A stretch of 64,000 bases of DNA from Ochotona curzoniae. Taxonomy: Eukaryota > Chordata > Mammalia > Lagomorpha > Ochotonidae. Position 1 is the stretch's first letter. Each line of letters starts with the position of its first letter. The notes beneath the pieces were generated by a model, which worked only from the letters and a program-made list of their open reading frames with translations, was not told where the DNA came from and searched no databases. Positions 33,881-47,600 of the stretch are shown one piece after another. Where the stretch lies: positions 14,702,501 through 14,766,500 of the forward strand of contig NW_024466607.1 of NCBI RefSeq assembly GCF_017591425.1. The letters are read 5' to 3'. The translations under genes and the position numbers were made by a program.

Positions 33881-35076
33881 ACCTAAATAGATCTTAAATG
33901 ATTAGTATTGGAGGTACCTAAAGGGTCATATTAACATCATGGCCACAATCTTTTGGGCAAGAGTGGCTGCAGGGAAATACCCAGTTCCAGTGGCTTTTGG
34001 GCCCATGAGAAAATGCCTGAGAGACGTGACTTCCTCCAGCTTCCTCTGTGGGAGAGCTGAACTGGGGACCTTTCATTACTGACTGAGGCTTTGCCCTTCC
34101 CGAACAAGTGACAAGGAAGACAAGGCGTGGAATAAAGTCAAAACAAGTTGCAGATGAATACACAAAGAAAACAAGGTATCATGTAAAGTCAGAAAACATG
34201 AAAAGTAGTCCTAGACCTTCTACAGAAAAGAATGCCAGGCAAGGTTAATGGTCTCCGTGACGGGCTGGGGAGTTGATGCTCTCGCCAGGATCCAGGGAGG
34301 GGCCTTTTGCTCTGTCCTTTATTCCTAAACTGGCGGCTTGTGAGTGTTGGAATGTTTCTTAGACATTTCTGCACGGTTCAAATTTGTTCATCTGAACCTG
34401 GGGCACATTGACTAGTTGCATTTAGATTTTAAAATGAGTTTAAAGTTCTTGGAGCTAACCCACCCTTGACCTTGTGGGTGTAATCTGTATAAAACTTTTC
34501 CTATAGTACACTTTCCGTGTGGCAGGCTTCCAATCGACACAAACAAGGTTCAGAAAGCAGGAAGCCTTCTGGAAACAGAAGTGTGCCCTGGTACTGGGGC
34601 ACGAAATTAACACAGCAGGAGGCTGAGGTTGTGCCTTAGCACACGGGATCAAGGGTCCAGGTTTTAGTTTTAGTCAACAAAGAACGATCAAGTTCTGGAA
34701 CAATAGGCTGACCTAACCATTTCTACAAGTGGGTTGTGACAGGTCAAACAGGAAGCCAGCCGGCTCTTGCAACAATCCAGGGAAGTACCACCTGTTCAAA
34801 AGCAAAGCAGGTTCGGGGGTGAGGTAAGGATGAACTGTGTGATCAGCTAAGTGTACATAAATGTTGAAGCTGCATAATGGGTGAAAAGAAAAATCCAGGT
34901 TCATTATTTTATATGTTTAAAACTCTCCAGGATTAAAAAAGATGAAGTAGTCGACAAAAATCACACATATATGGTTAAACCTAATTATGGAAGTGGGTAC
35001 TTGGGCTTCCGATGTTTGCCACACGACTAGAATGATACTGTATCATGTCACCTATTTTGGGTATATGATGGGTTCA
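33881..35076. other. Unique intergenic DNA
   Basis: No gene or repeat recognised. Confidence 0.5.
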
Positions 35077-35368
35077 GAGGGGAGCACCATGGTCCAACAG
35101 GCTAACCCTCCACTTTTCAATGCTGATATCCCCTATGGGCATCAGTTTGTGTCTGGGCTGCTCCACTTTCCATCCAGCTCCCTGCTATGGTCTGGGAAAG
35201 CAGTGGAGGATGGCCCAAGTCTTTGGGCTCCTGCACTTGTGTGGGACACCATGAGGTTCCTGGCTTTGGTATTTGCTCAGCTCTGGTTCTTGTGGCCATT
35301 TGGGGTGTGAACCAGCACATGGAAGATATTTCTGTCTCTCTTCTCTGTAGATCTTTCATCTTTACAAA
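35077..35368 (+). mobile_element. C-family SINE
   Basis: GGGGAGCACCATGGTCCAAC head, CCCCTATGGGCATCAGTTTG and a decayed tail. Confidence 0.8.
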
Positions 35369-35748
35369 AAGAGGAAAAAGTGGGTTCAAACTAGTGCAAG
35401 TACATGCTTGAGCTTAAATCATTTCTTATGAAAGGTGAGTATGTGCTTACAAGTACAGAAATGGATTCTAAATAGATACTGGGCAATTTCCACCCCCCAA
35501 AGCTAAAACTTACATGGTCTGTTCAATCAAGATTTGAATCTTCTCATTAGGAATATGGTATAGGGAATTTACGGAATGGATTGAATAAGTTAAAGTAGTC
35601 ATATTCCCCATGCAACTGAAAAATCATCTCTGTATCTGCATTATTTACACATTCTCACAAATATGTGAAAATAAAGTCTATGTGTGTGGAGGGTTGTGAG
35701 GTGAGAATGCTTGAATGTGGTCTCTGGAAGGATTAAATCTCAGAAAAT

Positions 35749-36050
35749 GGGGCCTGGTGCAATAGCTTAGTGGCTAAAGTCGTCTTACATGCGTCAGGAT
35801 CCCATGTGGGCACTGCTTCCCATCCAGCTCCCTGCTTGTGGCCTGGGAAAGCAATTGAGGATGGCTCAAACTCTTGAGACCCTGCACCCATGTCAGAGAC
35901 CCAGAGGAAGTTCCTGGCTCCTGGCTTTGGATCCACTTAGCTCTGGCTGTTGCAGCCACTTGTACAGTGAATCAACAGATGAAAGATCTCTTTCTGAATA
36001 CCTGCCCTTCCAATATTAAAAAAAAAAAAAGAAAAAAGAAAAGAAAAAAA
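35749..36050 (+). mobile_element. C-family SINE
   Basis: GGGGCCTGGTGCAATAGC to CCTTCCAATATTAAAAAAA with an AAGA-rich tail. Confidence 0.9.
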
Positions 36051-36177
36051 TTTAAAATTCAGAAATGGGGTGCTTACTGGGGAAGATTTGGTGATTACCA
36101 AGTTCTATGGACTTGCTTACTCTAACGACCCTTCCCTTACGGAGATGTGGTTTAACAAGGAACCTCCTCTTGCTACA

Positions 36178-36300
36178 TTACCAAACGTTTTGGCCTAGTA
36201 GTGAAGACGCCCTTTAGGATGCCGGTGTCCCACACTGGAGTACCTGCACTGCGTTCCTGGCTGTGGCTCCAGCTTCCTTCCTGCTGTGAACTGGGGGAGA
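36178..36300 (+). mobile_element. Old C-family SINE fragment
   Basis: GTTTTGGCCTAGTAGTGAAG and AGGATGCCGGTGTCCCACAC; 3' part missing. Confidence 0.5.
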
Positions 36301-36819
36301 TGGAAATCAGATGTCTAAATGAAGCCCAAGTGGGATTTCTGGTAAACTGTATCACACTTAGCACTTGTTTATGACTTAGAGAGCAATCTGTCAGACATTT
36401 GAACCACTAGCTTTCCTACATTCATACATATGCAGAAAGGGACAGAGGCCACTTCTCCATCCAAGGCACCCCTCTCTTCTGTAAGACCGTAACACACCCT
36501 GGCCAACCAGCCCTCGTATCCGTCACACTTGTAAATTTCTCTGGCTTCATGTGACTGACAAACACCTCTCCCGTGGAACACAACACACACTCCCATCTTT
36601 TAGTTTTTCCCTTTGTTCTGTTAACTTCCATTAAAGTAATTAATGATTTTAAGGCTCTTACTGCCATCTTGCCAACCAGTCCAAACCACCAGGGTCTAGA
36701 CTAATGAGGTTGTTCCTGCCACTCCTGCCAGGCCATGCATCAGAGCTCCTGTCTTGTGGAGGAAATGGAAGTGTGACCCCAGAAATGCAGTTCCGTTTAA
36801 ATGCATCAAAAGCTAAACA
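36301..36819. other. Intergenic DNA downstream of CDC25A
   Basis: Unique sequence left of the CDC25A poly(A) signal. No gene recognised. Confidence 0.5.
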
Positions 36820-38538
36820 GATCATGGGTTCAAGATCATTTTTATTTTCAGAGCCAACAACAGTTGGTTTAACAAAGCTGGTATAATCTGGAGGTCAACC
36901 CAACCTCCTCCCTCTTGAGGCATGCAACCAACAGAACCCAATGGAGACTAACTGGTACTACGTCTCAGGAAGTGTTAAGATGAGGCTCCCTTCCCTCATG
37001 CTTTTCCCAACAAGATTGTTTTACAGCCAAATGCAGCTCAAACCCATCACATAGCAAGCCGTCATCTCCAGCATTGCTGACTCCCTCCCCACCCCAAAAC
37101 AAGAATCAGAGGTGAAGAATAACTGACTCTCGATAGGAAAAGCCTGGCTGTCCCCCACAGGAGCAACAAGGGCAAGGAGCAGCAGGTGCCAAGAAGAGAC
37201 CTGTGTAGGAGAAGTCGAGGCAGCCCCACTCCCTGGGAGGGAATCCTGACACTCCTACTTCTGTGGAGTTAGATAAGGGGGCAACTGGCGATGATCCACC
37301 ACTGTCCCTCAAATCAAAACATGATAAACCCAGAAAGTTTTACCTTCAAAATCCACCACGTTCCCTCCTGAGAAACAATCTACGCAGACACCTCAATACC
37401 AGCTCCCTCCCTCCAGAGGCCCAGGTCTCCCAGCCCCTCTCCCTACACTTGGGTGGCCCATTCAACACTGATTTGTTACTCTTTTCACTCATGACTTCAA
37501 GAACTAAAAATAAATGCTAAGAGTATCAGAGTAACAAGGAGAGAGTTGGTGGGGAAGCTCCTCCCTTCCTGGCGGGGCCCACCTATCCCCACACCAGCAC
37601 CCTGGTACCCACACTACATTCTGGGACTGACTTGCAAGTGGTTCAAGGAAAAGCTGCTTGAAACGTGTCCACTGTGATTTCTGTGCCAGCCAACAACACA
37701 GGGCACTAGGGTGAAAATAGGGACCTTCCCTTCCAACAGATCTCTCTGGCCAAAGTCTGGGAGGTGTAGTTTATGTCCGATAGCCAAGCCTGAGCTCGGG
37801 GTCTAGCCCACCAGTAGCTCAGTCCTTGGATTTAAATAGCAGCAGCCCCAGTACCGCGATGCTTCCTGGGGGTGACAGAGCTCCTTGCTCTCTGTCCCAC
37901 AACTCACACCGACTTTGCCTTTTCTTACCCCCCTTTTCTTTTTTTTTAATTAAAAGCAGAGGTAGTTCCAGGATGATAAAAACCCTACTTAGAATGGCAG
38001 TATTTTGACTTAATGAAGCAGTAAAAGTCTCCAGAGCTTACAAAAAATTAAAATAATTGGTGAGGTTGAATAAATAAAAGAGACAAGTGGTCCCATGAAG
38101 ACTTTTTCTTCCAAGGCTGTCTTTGGTATCTGGTCAGCAGCACTTCTCTTCCTGTTCCTTCCTCCTCCTCCTCCTCCCTTCACAAGGGAAGACCAGAGCC
38201 CATTGAGGCCCCAGCTGCTTCTTGGACTTGTTGGGGATAACGAGACAGAAGCAGCTTGACAGCGTGCCGGGCCTGCACTGCTACCTGTGACAGCCTTGGG
38301 AGACAGTCCTGATGTGCAGGGAGGATGTCCTACACTGGCAGAAGAGGCGCAGCCACTAAGATGCCTCGGAGGCCCCAACCTTGGGAGTGTGGGAGGTAAG
38401 TTGAAGGCACAGAAGCTGCAGGTCTTCTCTGTAAACACCACACAGCTGGCCCCTTTGCTCAAGTTTCTCTGCAGCAAAGAGGCGACTGCAGGAGGGACGG
38501 AGAGGGCTTGGGCTGCTGCCGTCTTGATACCGCTGCCT
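36820..38538 (-). other. CDC25A: CDC25A 3' untranslated region
   Basis: About 1.7 kb follow the stop without any SINE, in contrast to the flanking DNA. The length agrees with the human 3'UTR as I remember it. The end is set by the poly(A) signal near 36841. Short open frames here, such as minus 38010-38477, are not conserved coding sequence. Confidence 0.7.
36841..36846 (-). terminator. CDC25A: Poly(A) signal AATAAA of CDC25A
   Basis: TTTATT on the plus strand reads AATAAA on the minus strand, within GAAAATAAAAATGATC. Cleavage would fall about 15-25 bases further left, near 36820. Confidence 0.6.
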
Positions 38539-38679
38539 TCAGAGCTTCTTGAGGCGACTATACATTTCCCTTTTACTCTTTTCCCCTGCCCAGGTCCGGC
38601 TCTTGGTGCGGAACTTCTTCAGGTCCTCTTTAAAGTCCTCGTGGTGCATGGGTCGGTAGCTGGGGGGCTCACAGTGAGA
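38539..38679 (-). CDS. CDC25A: CDC25A coding exon 15 and stop
   Basis: Codes residues 480-525 ([20 protein letters not shown] to MYSRLKKL) and a TGA stop at 38539-38541. It contains the C-terminal cyclin B docking helix region and Thr508, the counterpart of human Thr507 bound by 14-3-3 after CHK1 phosphorylation. Confidence 0.98.
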   Translation of the reverse strand, partial: SHCEPPSYRPMHHEDFKEDLKKFRTKSRTWAGEKSKREMYSRLKKL

Positions 38680-41600
38680 CTGGGGACAGGAGGGGATGAA
38701 GTTAGGGTACACCTGCCTCAGGCACACAACCTGGCTCCCTCCCTACCCAGGGAACAGCTACTTCTCCTGGGACCCTCAACTTTGTCCTTAAGAAACAGTC
38801 ACGGCCGGCAGGCAGATTCACTAGTGTGGCACAGAGGTCATAGAAGGCACACTTTTCAGAGACCACCGTCTTACCTGGCATTTTAAGAAGAATTCCTTGT
38901 AGCCCCCTTTCAGGACATACAGCTCAGGATAGTGAAGTTTGGGATACTCATTACCAAGCCGGTCTCGCTCTCTTACATACCGGCACCTAGTAAACAAGAA
39001 GGCCAGAGCAAGGTAAGCTCTTTCAGTGCAGAGAAACAAGACAACATAGAAAAAGCAAAAGCAGAGCTTGTAGCTGCAGTGCTCTTTACATGTCTTCCAC
39101 CTTCACACTAATTCTTGGAAATCCCTGTATTTCTTGAAAATAATCCATCCTGATCATGTGAGCAGTGTTCACAGCCAGCACCAGGAAGTTGTCTCTTCCC
39201 CAACTTCCCTTTCTCCAGGTCAAGCGTTTGACCTACATTCAGCCAATTTTACCACCGGCTGCTGAGCCCGCCTCCCCTGCATTCTCTGCACCTGCCGCAC
39301 GCCTGACTTCTTGCTGACCAGTCTCCCTCACCTTCCTCCCAAGGGGGATTCTTTCCTTCCTGTAGTTTTTAATTAGGCCTTGCTTGCACTCCTCCGCTGG
39401 GAGTGCATGTGGAATGTGCACCCCCCCACTGTCCTCATCAGGCTGGTGGTTCTTCATGCAAACTATCAGCATCAAAAGTCTTTACAGGGCCTACAATTTG
39501 TCACCCCCACCCACCCAAACAAACCACTTGTTCCTCACGCAACCTGTGACTATAAAGCACCTTGTAAGAGACTGCATAAAACGTTATTTGTCTGCCTTCT
39601 GCCTACTCTGAAATGTAAGTCCCATGAGGGCAGGGCTTTTCTGCTTACTTCTCCATGCTATTCCCTTTCACACCAAGGACCTCACGAACGAGAAAAAAGT
39701 ATCTGCTAAGGGAACAATTATACTCATGAATGAACAATTATACTCATGAATGAACAAACATCACCTGCTTGTATTCATGCTTTTCTCTGAATGTAGGACA
39801 GCTCGCTTCCTCAGAAGCCGTCATGCACTTTGGAAGTTAGTGTTGAGGCTGCACCCTGTTTTAGCTCTCCACCTGCCCTGCAGCGTGGTCCTGTCACTGC
39901 TGTGTTTTACTATACTGCATGTTCCAGGTTTACAATCCACTTTGCATGGACACAGTAAACAACTATGTGCTGCTATATATTGACCCCTTTTTTTTCATCT
40001 CCCCCTTTATGTGCAGAAATCCCACTTGGGTCTTATCTCAGCTGTTCTATTTCCCATCCAGCTCCCTGCTTGTGGCCTGGGAAAGCCTTGGGACCCTGTA
40101 CCCTTGTGGGAAACTCGAGAGAAGCTCTTGGCTCTTGGCTCCAGATCAACTCAGCTCCAGCCATTATAGCCATTTGGGGAGTAAACCAGCTGATGGAAGG
40201 CCTCTCCTCTCTGTAAATCTGCTCTTCCGGTATAATTAAATAAATGAATAAGCAAACTATTACTTGGGTGAGAATTTAGGAAAATATCTATTATGAATGA
40301 ATTGGTATTTTCACAAAACCATGAATTTACAAGTGTAGACCTAAGACATGGAAATAATTAATGGTTTTGCAAAAGAATGCTTGATATACCAAAACATGCT
40401 CCAAGTTTAGCCCAGACACCATGGCACCCCATAGAGTATCACAAGGTTTCTTCCCCAAAGCCTTATGTAACACTCACATGCGGGGGCCCCTCTCAGAAGA
40501 AAACTCGCAGTGGAACACAACGATGACACGCTTGCCATCAGTAGGCACAATGGGTTTCTTGAGTAAGAAGTTTTCGACCTCTTCTTCCATGTGCAAGTTC
40601 ACTGCGCCCTGTGGAGGTGAGACCCTTGAGACAGCTGAAGTAGTGATCTAATCAGGGTCCATAGGACCACTCTGACTTTGAAGGTCTCCTGACTGCCCAG
40701 TAGACCTCCTGGTATCCATCCCAACAGTTTCAGAGGTCTATTCACATTATCACACAGAGGAACCACAAACAGGTGCCTCAAACCCTGTTGTGTCACTGTG
40801 GTATACTTTACAGATATGCAACACTGGGCAGTTTCTGAAATCCACAAGATACAGCTTGAGCATTGCTACATGGAAAATCTGAAATGACCCAAAACTCAAA
40901 ACTGAGTGTCATAGGGATACAAGTGGAAAATTCGAGATTTGACCCACATGGTGGGTTGCCCTCAGAGTACAGGCGCATTAAATTACCTACAGGCTATGAA
41001 TATCAGGTGTACATAACCCTATTCTCAAGATACCTCATCATGTTCATGCTGGTACTCCACAGTAATGAGAAATCTAAAGCCTGGAGTTCTAGCATTTCAG
41101 ACAAAGCAGTATAGTGGCTGTAATGGACAGTGTATTTAATGTACTTTTATTATGCCTTAAAATGATTTTATTTGGTACAGGTTAGATTTAATCTTTTAAA
41201 CCAGTTCCTTCTTCCTAAAAGTGTGTTTCCACATGTTGCTTCAAAAGGCAGCTCAACTGAATTAAACTCAGGAGGCATCGCCAAGGTTGGCACAGACACT
41301 GACTTCTCCTGGCCAGGAGCCTTGGACCCAAGACTTGTAAACCCATGAAACCTTTTCTGGTCCTTGAAAGGCCTTTGATGGCAGCAAGGACAGAACAGGA
41401 AGAGCATCTGCAGCACCGAGTGACAAGGACTAGTGTACACCAGACACCTGGTTCTGTGCACAGGAGCCAGATACCTCCTAAACCAATTACCTTGCTTTAA
41501 AATTTGTTATGGGGCCAGCATTACGGTGTAGCAAGTAAAGCCACGGCCTGAGATGGCAGCATCCTACAGGGGTACTGGTTCAAGCCCCAGCTGTTAGAAT

Positions 41601-44600
41601 TCCAATTCAACGATCCAATAGCTGACTGGGAAAAATAGCAGAACACAGCCCAAGTAATTGGGCCTTGTACCCATATGGGTCAACTAGATGAAGCTCCTGA
41701 CTTTGGCTTGACCTTGGCTGCTGCAGCCATTTTGGGGAGTGATCTAACAAATGAAGAGCTGTGTCTCTTCTTCTAACTCTGCTTTTCAAGTAAAATAAGC
41801 CTTTAAAACAAACAAACAAACAAACAAACAAACAAATCTGAAAAAGCCCATACCTTGATGTGGCCTCCTTCATATTCATATGGGTACCGGCAATCGATGA
41901 TAACAAACTCTTTGATGAGGTTGGCAAACTTGCCATTCAAAACAGACGCCATCTGTGGAAAATCATTAAGATTCAACTTTGGCCATTAGGAACAGCAATA
42001 TTCAAATACTACATGTATAGAAGGGTCCTAAAGAATGACTTACAATTTCTGGAGAGATATATTTTAAATCCTGATGCTTTCCAGCAACTGTTCGAAACAG
42101 ATAACCCTTAAAAAAAAAGGAAAACCATTCAGATTCCCTGAAACCCCATAAAGGTTAACACTGACACCTGCTGGCCTGTGTCAGAATACATTGCCTCTTA
42201 TTCTAGGTACATCATTCACACCCAACACTGACACAAACCAATACTGTCCATTTGCAGACCCTAGCTCTAAGCTCCTTATCCAAGAATACCCAACTGATAA
42301 CTGCCTTTTCTTCCTGTGTTGTCAAGGATCCTCATCTCAGCAGGTAGAAGGTAGAATGAAAAGCACGCACACACAGTGAGGGAGCATCCTCCGTGCATGC
42401 TCCAAGTTCAAGCCCTACCCAGTCTGGAGTTGGTGCTAAGAATGGGGGGAAACCTGGCCCAATCATGGACTATCAGGAGCACATCAGCAATTACTCTGGA
42501 CTGAGTCAAGAGCTTACTTGTCACCATAGTCACTAACACAAATACAATCATGCCAGGCACGATGGCTCAATCAGCTAATCCTTCTCTCATCCCCTGCAAG
42601 CGCCTGGACCCCATATGGGTGCCAGCTTGTGTTCCAGCCACTCCATTTCCTATCCTGTTCCCTGCTTGTGCCTGGGAAAGGCAATGGAGGATGGCTCAAG
42701 TTATTAGGAACCTGTAGCCAAAGAAAGTGAGAGACCCCAAAGAAATCCTTAGTTCTTGGCTCATGATCAGCTCAGTTCCAGCCACTGGGGCCATTTGGAG
42801 AACGAACTAGATCTTTGTGTATCTCCTTTCTGTGAATCTTCCTTTCCAATAAAAATAAGCAAATCTTAAAAAAAAAAATCCCAATTCACTCTATGTTCCA
42901 CCCTCATACCTTACCACAGCTTTTCGTTATTATAAGAAAGGCAGAAAAATGGAGTGAGACCTATCTACTGGTTCATTCCCTTAATGTTCACAAGATACGG
43001 AACTAGACCAGGAAAAAGCTGGGTGCCAAAAATCCATCTGGCAGGTGCCCAAGGAGTTGGAACATGTTTTGCAGCCTCCCAGATGACCAGCAGGAAGTAG
43101 GACTGGAAGTTGAGTCAGGGCTGCATCCCACACACTCGACGTGAGACATGCTGTGGGTTGCAAACTGCAGCTTACTCCACAGCCACGAGAGCCAGCTGAA
43201 AGACAGCCACCTTCCCCTGTGACACATCAGGCCACAGGCACATCTTCCTTCATACTCTCCTGAGGCCCCTTTCCTCCAAAGGTTATAATTCTCTGGACAG
43301 CAAAGAAATTCAATCTTAACCTTTCAACATATAAACCTGTAGTGAGGATACAGCTTTGTTTCTGCTTCTTTGTACCATTTTTTCTGATCAGAAGCAACAT
43401 CCCCAGAGAATCTTGGCTTTGGGTTGGAAGTCAAGACTGCTGTGCTGAAAGGCTTACCAGTAGAACAAAGGCTGCAGTCTCAGAGAACGCACCAAAACGT
43501 ACATCCAAAGAATCTCTGAGTTTGTTTCCCCACGTGACCCGGACGGCCGGCTCAGGGAGAGTGCTCCTATCCAGATCACAGGGAGGCATCATCTGTTGCC
43601 TCCTGCGGTATGCAATAGCAAGAAGCTGGATTCAGAGATGGAGCTGGAACTCAGTGTGGGGTATGGGCCTCCTAGCAGTTTCCCCTTGGAGGCACCCGGG
43701 AATCCACGTCAGAAGGTAACAGGCTATCACTCAGAGCAGTTCCGTTCACAAAATTACCTTGGAGAAGTCTCCGATAAGGTCCCTTGGGTCATTGTCCAAA
43801 ATGTTCTCAATGGTCCCTTTCGGGGAAGATGCCATGGATAAACACTGATGTATAAGCTGGAACAAATCAAAGAGAGAGAGTGAGCTGAGGTGTTTGTTGG
43901 AAGTATTTCTTTGAAAAGTACAATGACAGAGGGATCTTTTGTCCTCTGGTGCACTCCCCAGTAGGTCACAACAGCCACAGCTGGAAGTCCATCTGGGCTT
44001 TAACATGGGTACTTGCGTCATCTCCCGCTGCCTTCACAGGCACAATAGCAGGAAGCTAGGACTCGAATATGAAATGCCGGGTATCATGAGCAGTAGCTTA
44101 ACTTGCTGCTGCCACAATGCCAGTCCCAAGAGGAAATCCCTGACTGGGACTTGAGAACATTCACCTACAGCACGTCCTAAGGTTGAAATGCTAATGTCCA
44201 TCTCTGGTAAAGGCATTTTTGTTTGTAGGCCTGCTGTTATTCCAGTATATAAGTTAATTTCTATGAAGCTACAATCTCTCCTACAAATAGTGAGGCTAAA
44301 GCTAGGTTGGGATTGGGTCAGCACTGAGGCAACAGGCTAATCCTGCTTCTGCAAGTACTGGGATCCCACATGGGTACGGAAGAGCTCCTAGCTTCGGACT
44401 GGCTCAGCTCCAACCACTGAGGCCACTTGGGAAGTAAATCATCGGATGGAAGATCTTCCTCTCTGTATATCTGCCTTTCCAATAAAAATAAAATAAATCT
44501 TAAAAACAAAAAACCTTACCTATGCTAGGCATGAGGGCAACACATTGAGGTAATGCAAAACAGAACTGAAAAATACTAAAACTATAGTGTGTGAAAACAA

Positions 44601-47600
44601 ATCAAAACATGAAGGCCAAAATATATGAAGAGATCATATAAAAATTAGAAAGTTAATCCCCAGTTTGATGAGTTAAAGGAAACAAATGGTCTCAATACTG
44701 ACCAGCTACGATCTAACTTTCAAGACTAAATTTTACCCAAAACTTCTCAGGCCTTAGAAGTCACAGGCTGCTCTTCAGTTTATGTTGTGAAATAAGGAAG
44801 GTCAGTACGAAGACAGGAACAGTATACAAATACAAAAAATGTAAACAAGGTCATAAAACAGAAGGAATCACAGATGAGGTCATGTGTGTAGGCCACAGGA
44901 TCAACAGAGCAGTCAATGCAAAGGAGCAAGGGACTCGGTGTCCAGAGCAGCAGCGCACTGCGTACAGTTCACTGGCACAAAGGCAACGAGGGGGATTCAT
45001 GTGTCACATCACAACAAAAAGTTCTCCTGCGAATAGTACATTCAGTGCTGGGCAGACTTTGGTTCAATGGGTCAGATTATTGCTGCTGGTAGGGCTGTGA
45101 ACTGCTGAACTTAAAAATATAGCATCACTACTCAAAGAAAAGCTACAAAGGCCTAGCACCTAAAGTCCTTGCCTTGCACGCGCTGGGATCCCATATGGGC
45201 ACCGGCTCATTTGCCAGCAGCCCTTCTTCCCATCCAGCTCCCTGCTTGTGGCCTGTGAAGGCAGTTGAGGGCAGCTCAAAGCCTTGGGACCCTGCACCCA
45301 TGTGAGAGACCTGGAAGAAGCGCCTGGCTCCTGGCTCAGCTCAGGCTGTTGTGGCCACTTGGGGAGTGAACCAAGATGGAAGATCTTCCTCTCTGTATAT
45401 CTGACTTTCCAATAAACATAAAAATCAATCTAAATTAAAAAACAAACAAACAAACCAAAACCAAAAACAAAACAAGCAGCAAAACTAACCTTCTGGGCCT
45501 TCTCCGGACTGGCTGCCTCTTCAGAACCGGCCCCAGCCATGCTCTTCCTCCGCTTTGTGTTTCCTCGTGGAGACTCCTCTAGAGGTCGTTCTGGTCTCTT
45601 CAACATCAACCGAGTGCTGGAGCTACACGGGGAAGGGGATTCAAACAGCTTGCATCGATTGCCCTTAGGAAAAAAAAGATTCATCTTTCATTAAAATAGG
45701 CTCACTCAAATCATAAAGGCAAATACACCTAGGGCTTCCTGGGATAGCTTAAGACCCTAAATCAGGTAGCAGGCAGTGAGTACCTGTCACTTAGCGAATA
45801 TGTACTTGGATGACCTCATATGGAGATGAGCAAAGCATTCCTTAACTCCTTACCCTCAGAAAGCTTACCAACAGGCCAGTGCCTTGACACAGCAGGCTAA
45901 ACCTCAGCCTGCAGCACCAGTATCACCTGAGCGCCCGATCATGTCCCGGCCTGCTCCATGTTCAATCCAGCTCCTTGCTTAACGCCAGGAAAAACAATGG
46001 AGAATGGCTGGAGTACTCGGGTCCCCGCACCCACGTGGGAGACCCGGAAAAGGCTCCTGGCTTCAGATCAGCCCAGCCCCAGCTGTTGCAGTCATCTGGG
46101 GAGTGAACCAACGGATGGAAGAGATCTGTCCCTGTAATTCTGCTTTTCAAGCAAAAGTTTAATTTTTTTCCTTTTTAGATTTATTTATTTTATTTTAAAA
46201 TTGCACTGGGACGATATCTACTGTTCTGTAGATGTTTACATAAATGAGAATGTATACTTGTATACCTGGAGAGATAGCTCCACAGTTCTTTTTTGTTTAA
46301 AAGTTTCCCTATGGGCCCGGCGCAATAGTGTAGTGGTTAAAGTCCTCGCCTTGCATGTGGCCAGGATCCCATATGAGTGCCGGTTCTAATCTTGGCAGCC
46401 CCGCTTCCCATCCAGCTCCCTGCTTGAAGTCTGGGAAAGCAGTCAAGGTTGGCCCAGAGCCTTGGGATCCTGCACCCGCGTGGGAGACCCGGAAGAAGCT
46501 CCTGGCTCCAGATTAGCTCAGTTCCAGCCATTTTGGCCACTTGGGGAGTGAACCATCAGATGGAAGATCTTCCTTTCTGCATATCTGACTTTTCAACAAA
46601 AATTTAAAAATAAATCTTTTTTTTTCTTTTATTGGAAAGGCGGATATACAGAGAGGAGAGACTGAGAGGAAGATCTTCCGTCCGATGATTCACTCCTCAA
46701 GTGAGCGCAACGGCCGATGCTATGCTGTTCCAAAGCCAGGAGCCTCTTCCGGGTCTCCCACACGGGTGCAGGTTCCCAAAGCTTTGGGCCGTCCTCGACT
46801 GCTTTCCCGGGCCACAGGCGGGGAGCTGGATGGGAACCGGCGCCCATATAGGATCCCAGGCGTGCAAGGCGAGGACTTTAACCACTGCGCCATCACGCTG
46901 GGCCCCTAAAAATAAATCTTTAAAAAAAAAAAAAAAGGCAGTTGTGTTCAGCTTCAGATAGACATGCTCTTTATCCACACTCTTATTTTATAGCTTAGAA
47001 AACACAAAAAAATGAAATGTATCTACCAAGGTTGCAGTCAGAGCGGCAGCCAAGGTAGCTCTAAAACCTAGGTTCCCAAGTGCTTAGCACTGCAGTGCAT
47101 CTCAGCTATACTCAGGTAAGGACGACTGCCTAGTGACCCAACCACTCGAAGCTGCCCAGAGACACTGGATTCACTTACAAGGTTTGCAGTCCGTTTTGTG
47201 ACAAGGGGAGCGGTCCAGAGGCTGGCCATGCATGACGGGGTCTCCTCATCATTCTAAAGAGAGAAAGTGATTTTAAAAAGACCCAGAAGTTTAAATGCTT
47301 TAGATGTCAGAAAGATACAAGACAGTACAGTTAGGATACTAATGGCAAGCATTGTATTTTAAACGTACGCTCTGCTGTTCCCTTAAGGTCAGCAGATCAT
47401 CACCCAACAGTTCAGAGAGCTGAACATAGCCAGCAGCACCCTGTCATCCTATGGAGGGTGAGGAAACATCCAGTCCCCCTTCAGCTCTAGGACACATGGC
47501 CATCCAGCACACAGTAGCTCCTTCAGAGTAAGAAGGATGATACATTTATTCTTTTTACATGACTTTCCCAGCAGTTGAATAAGAACACACGCACATGCGC

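Noticed and set aside
38010..38477. A 155-codon minus frame downstream of the CDC25A stop
   Set aside because: It lies in the 3'UTR and shows no similarity to known coding sequence.
42163..42180. A CTCF-like word (CCAGCAGGTGTC on the minus strand) in CDC25A intron 10
   Set aside because: One core position deviates from CCASYAGRKGGC, so it is too weak next to the two full matches.
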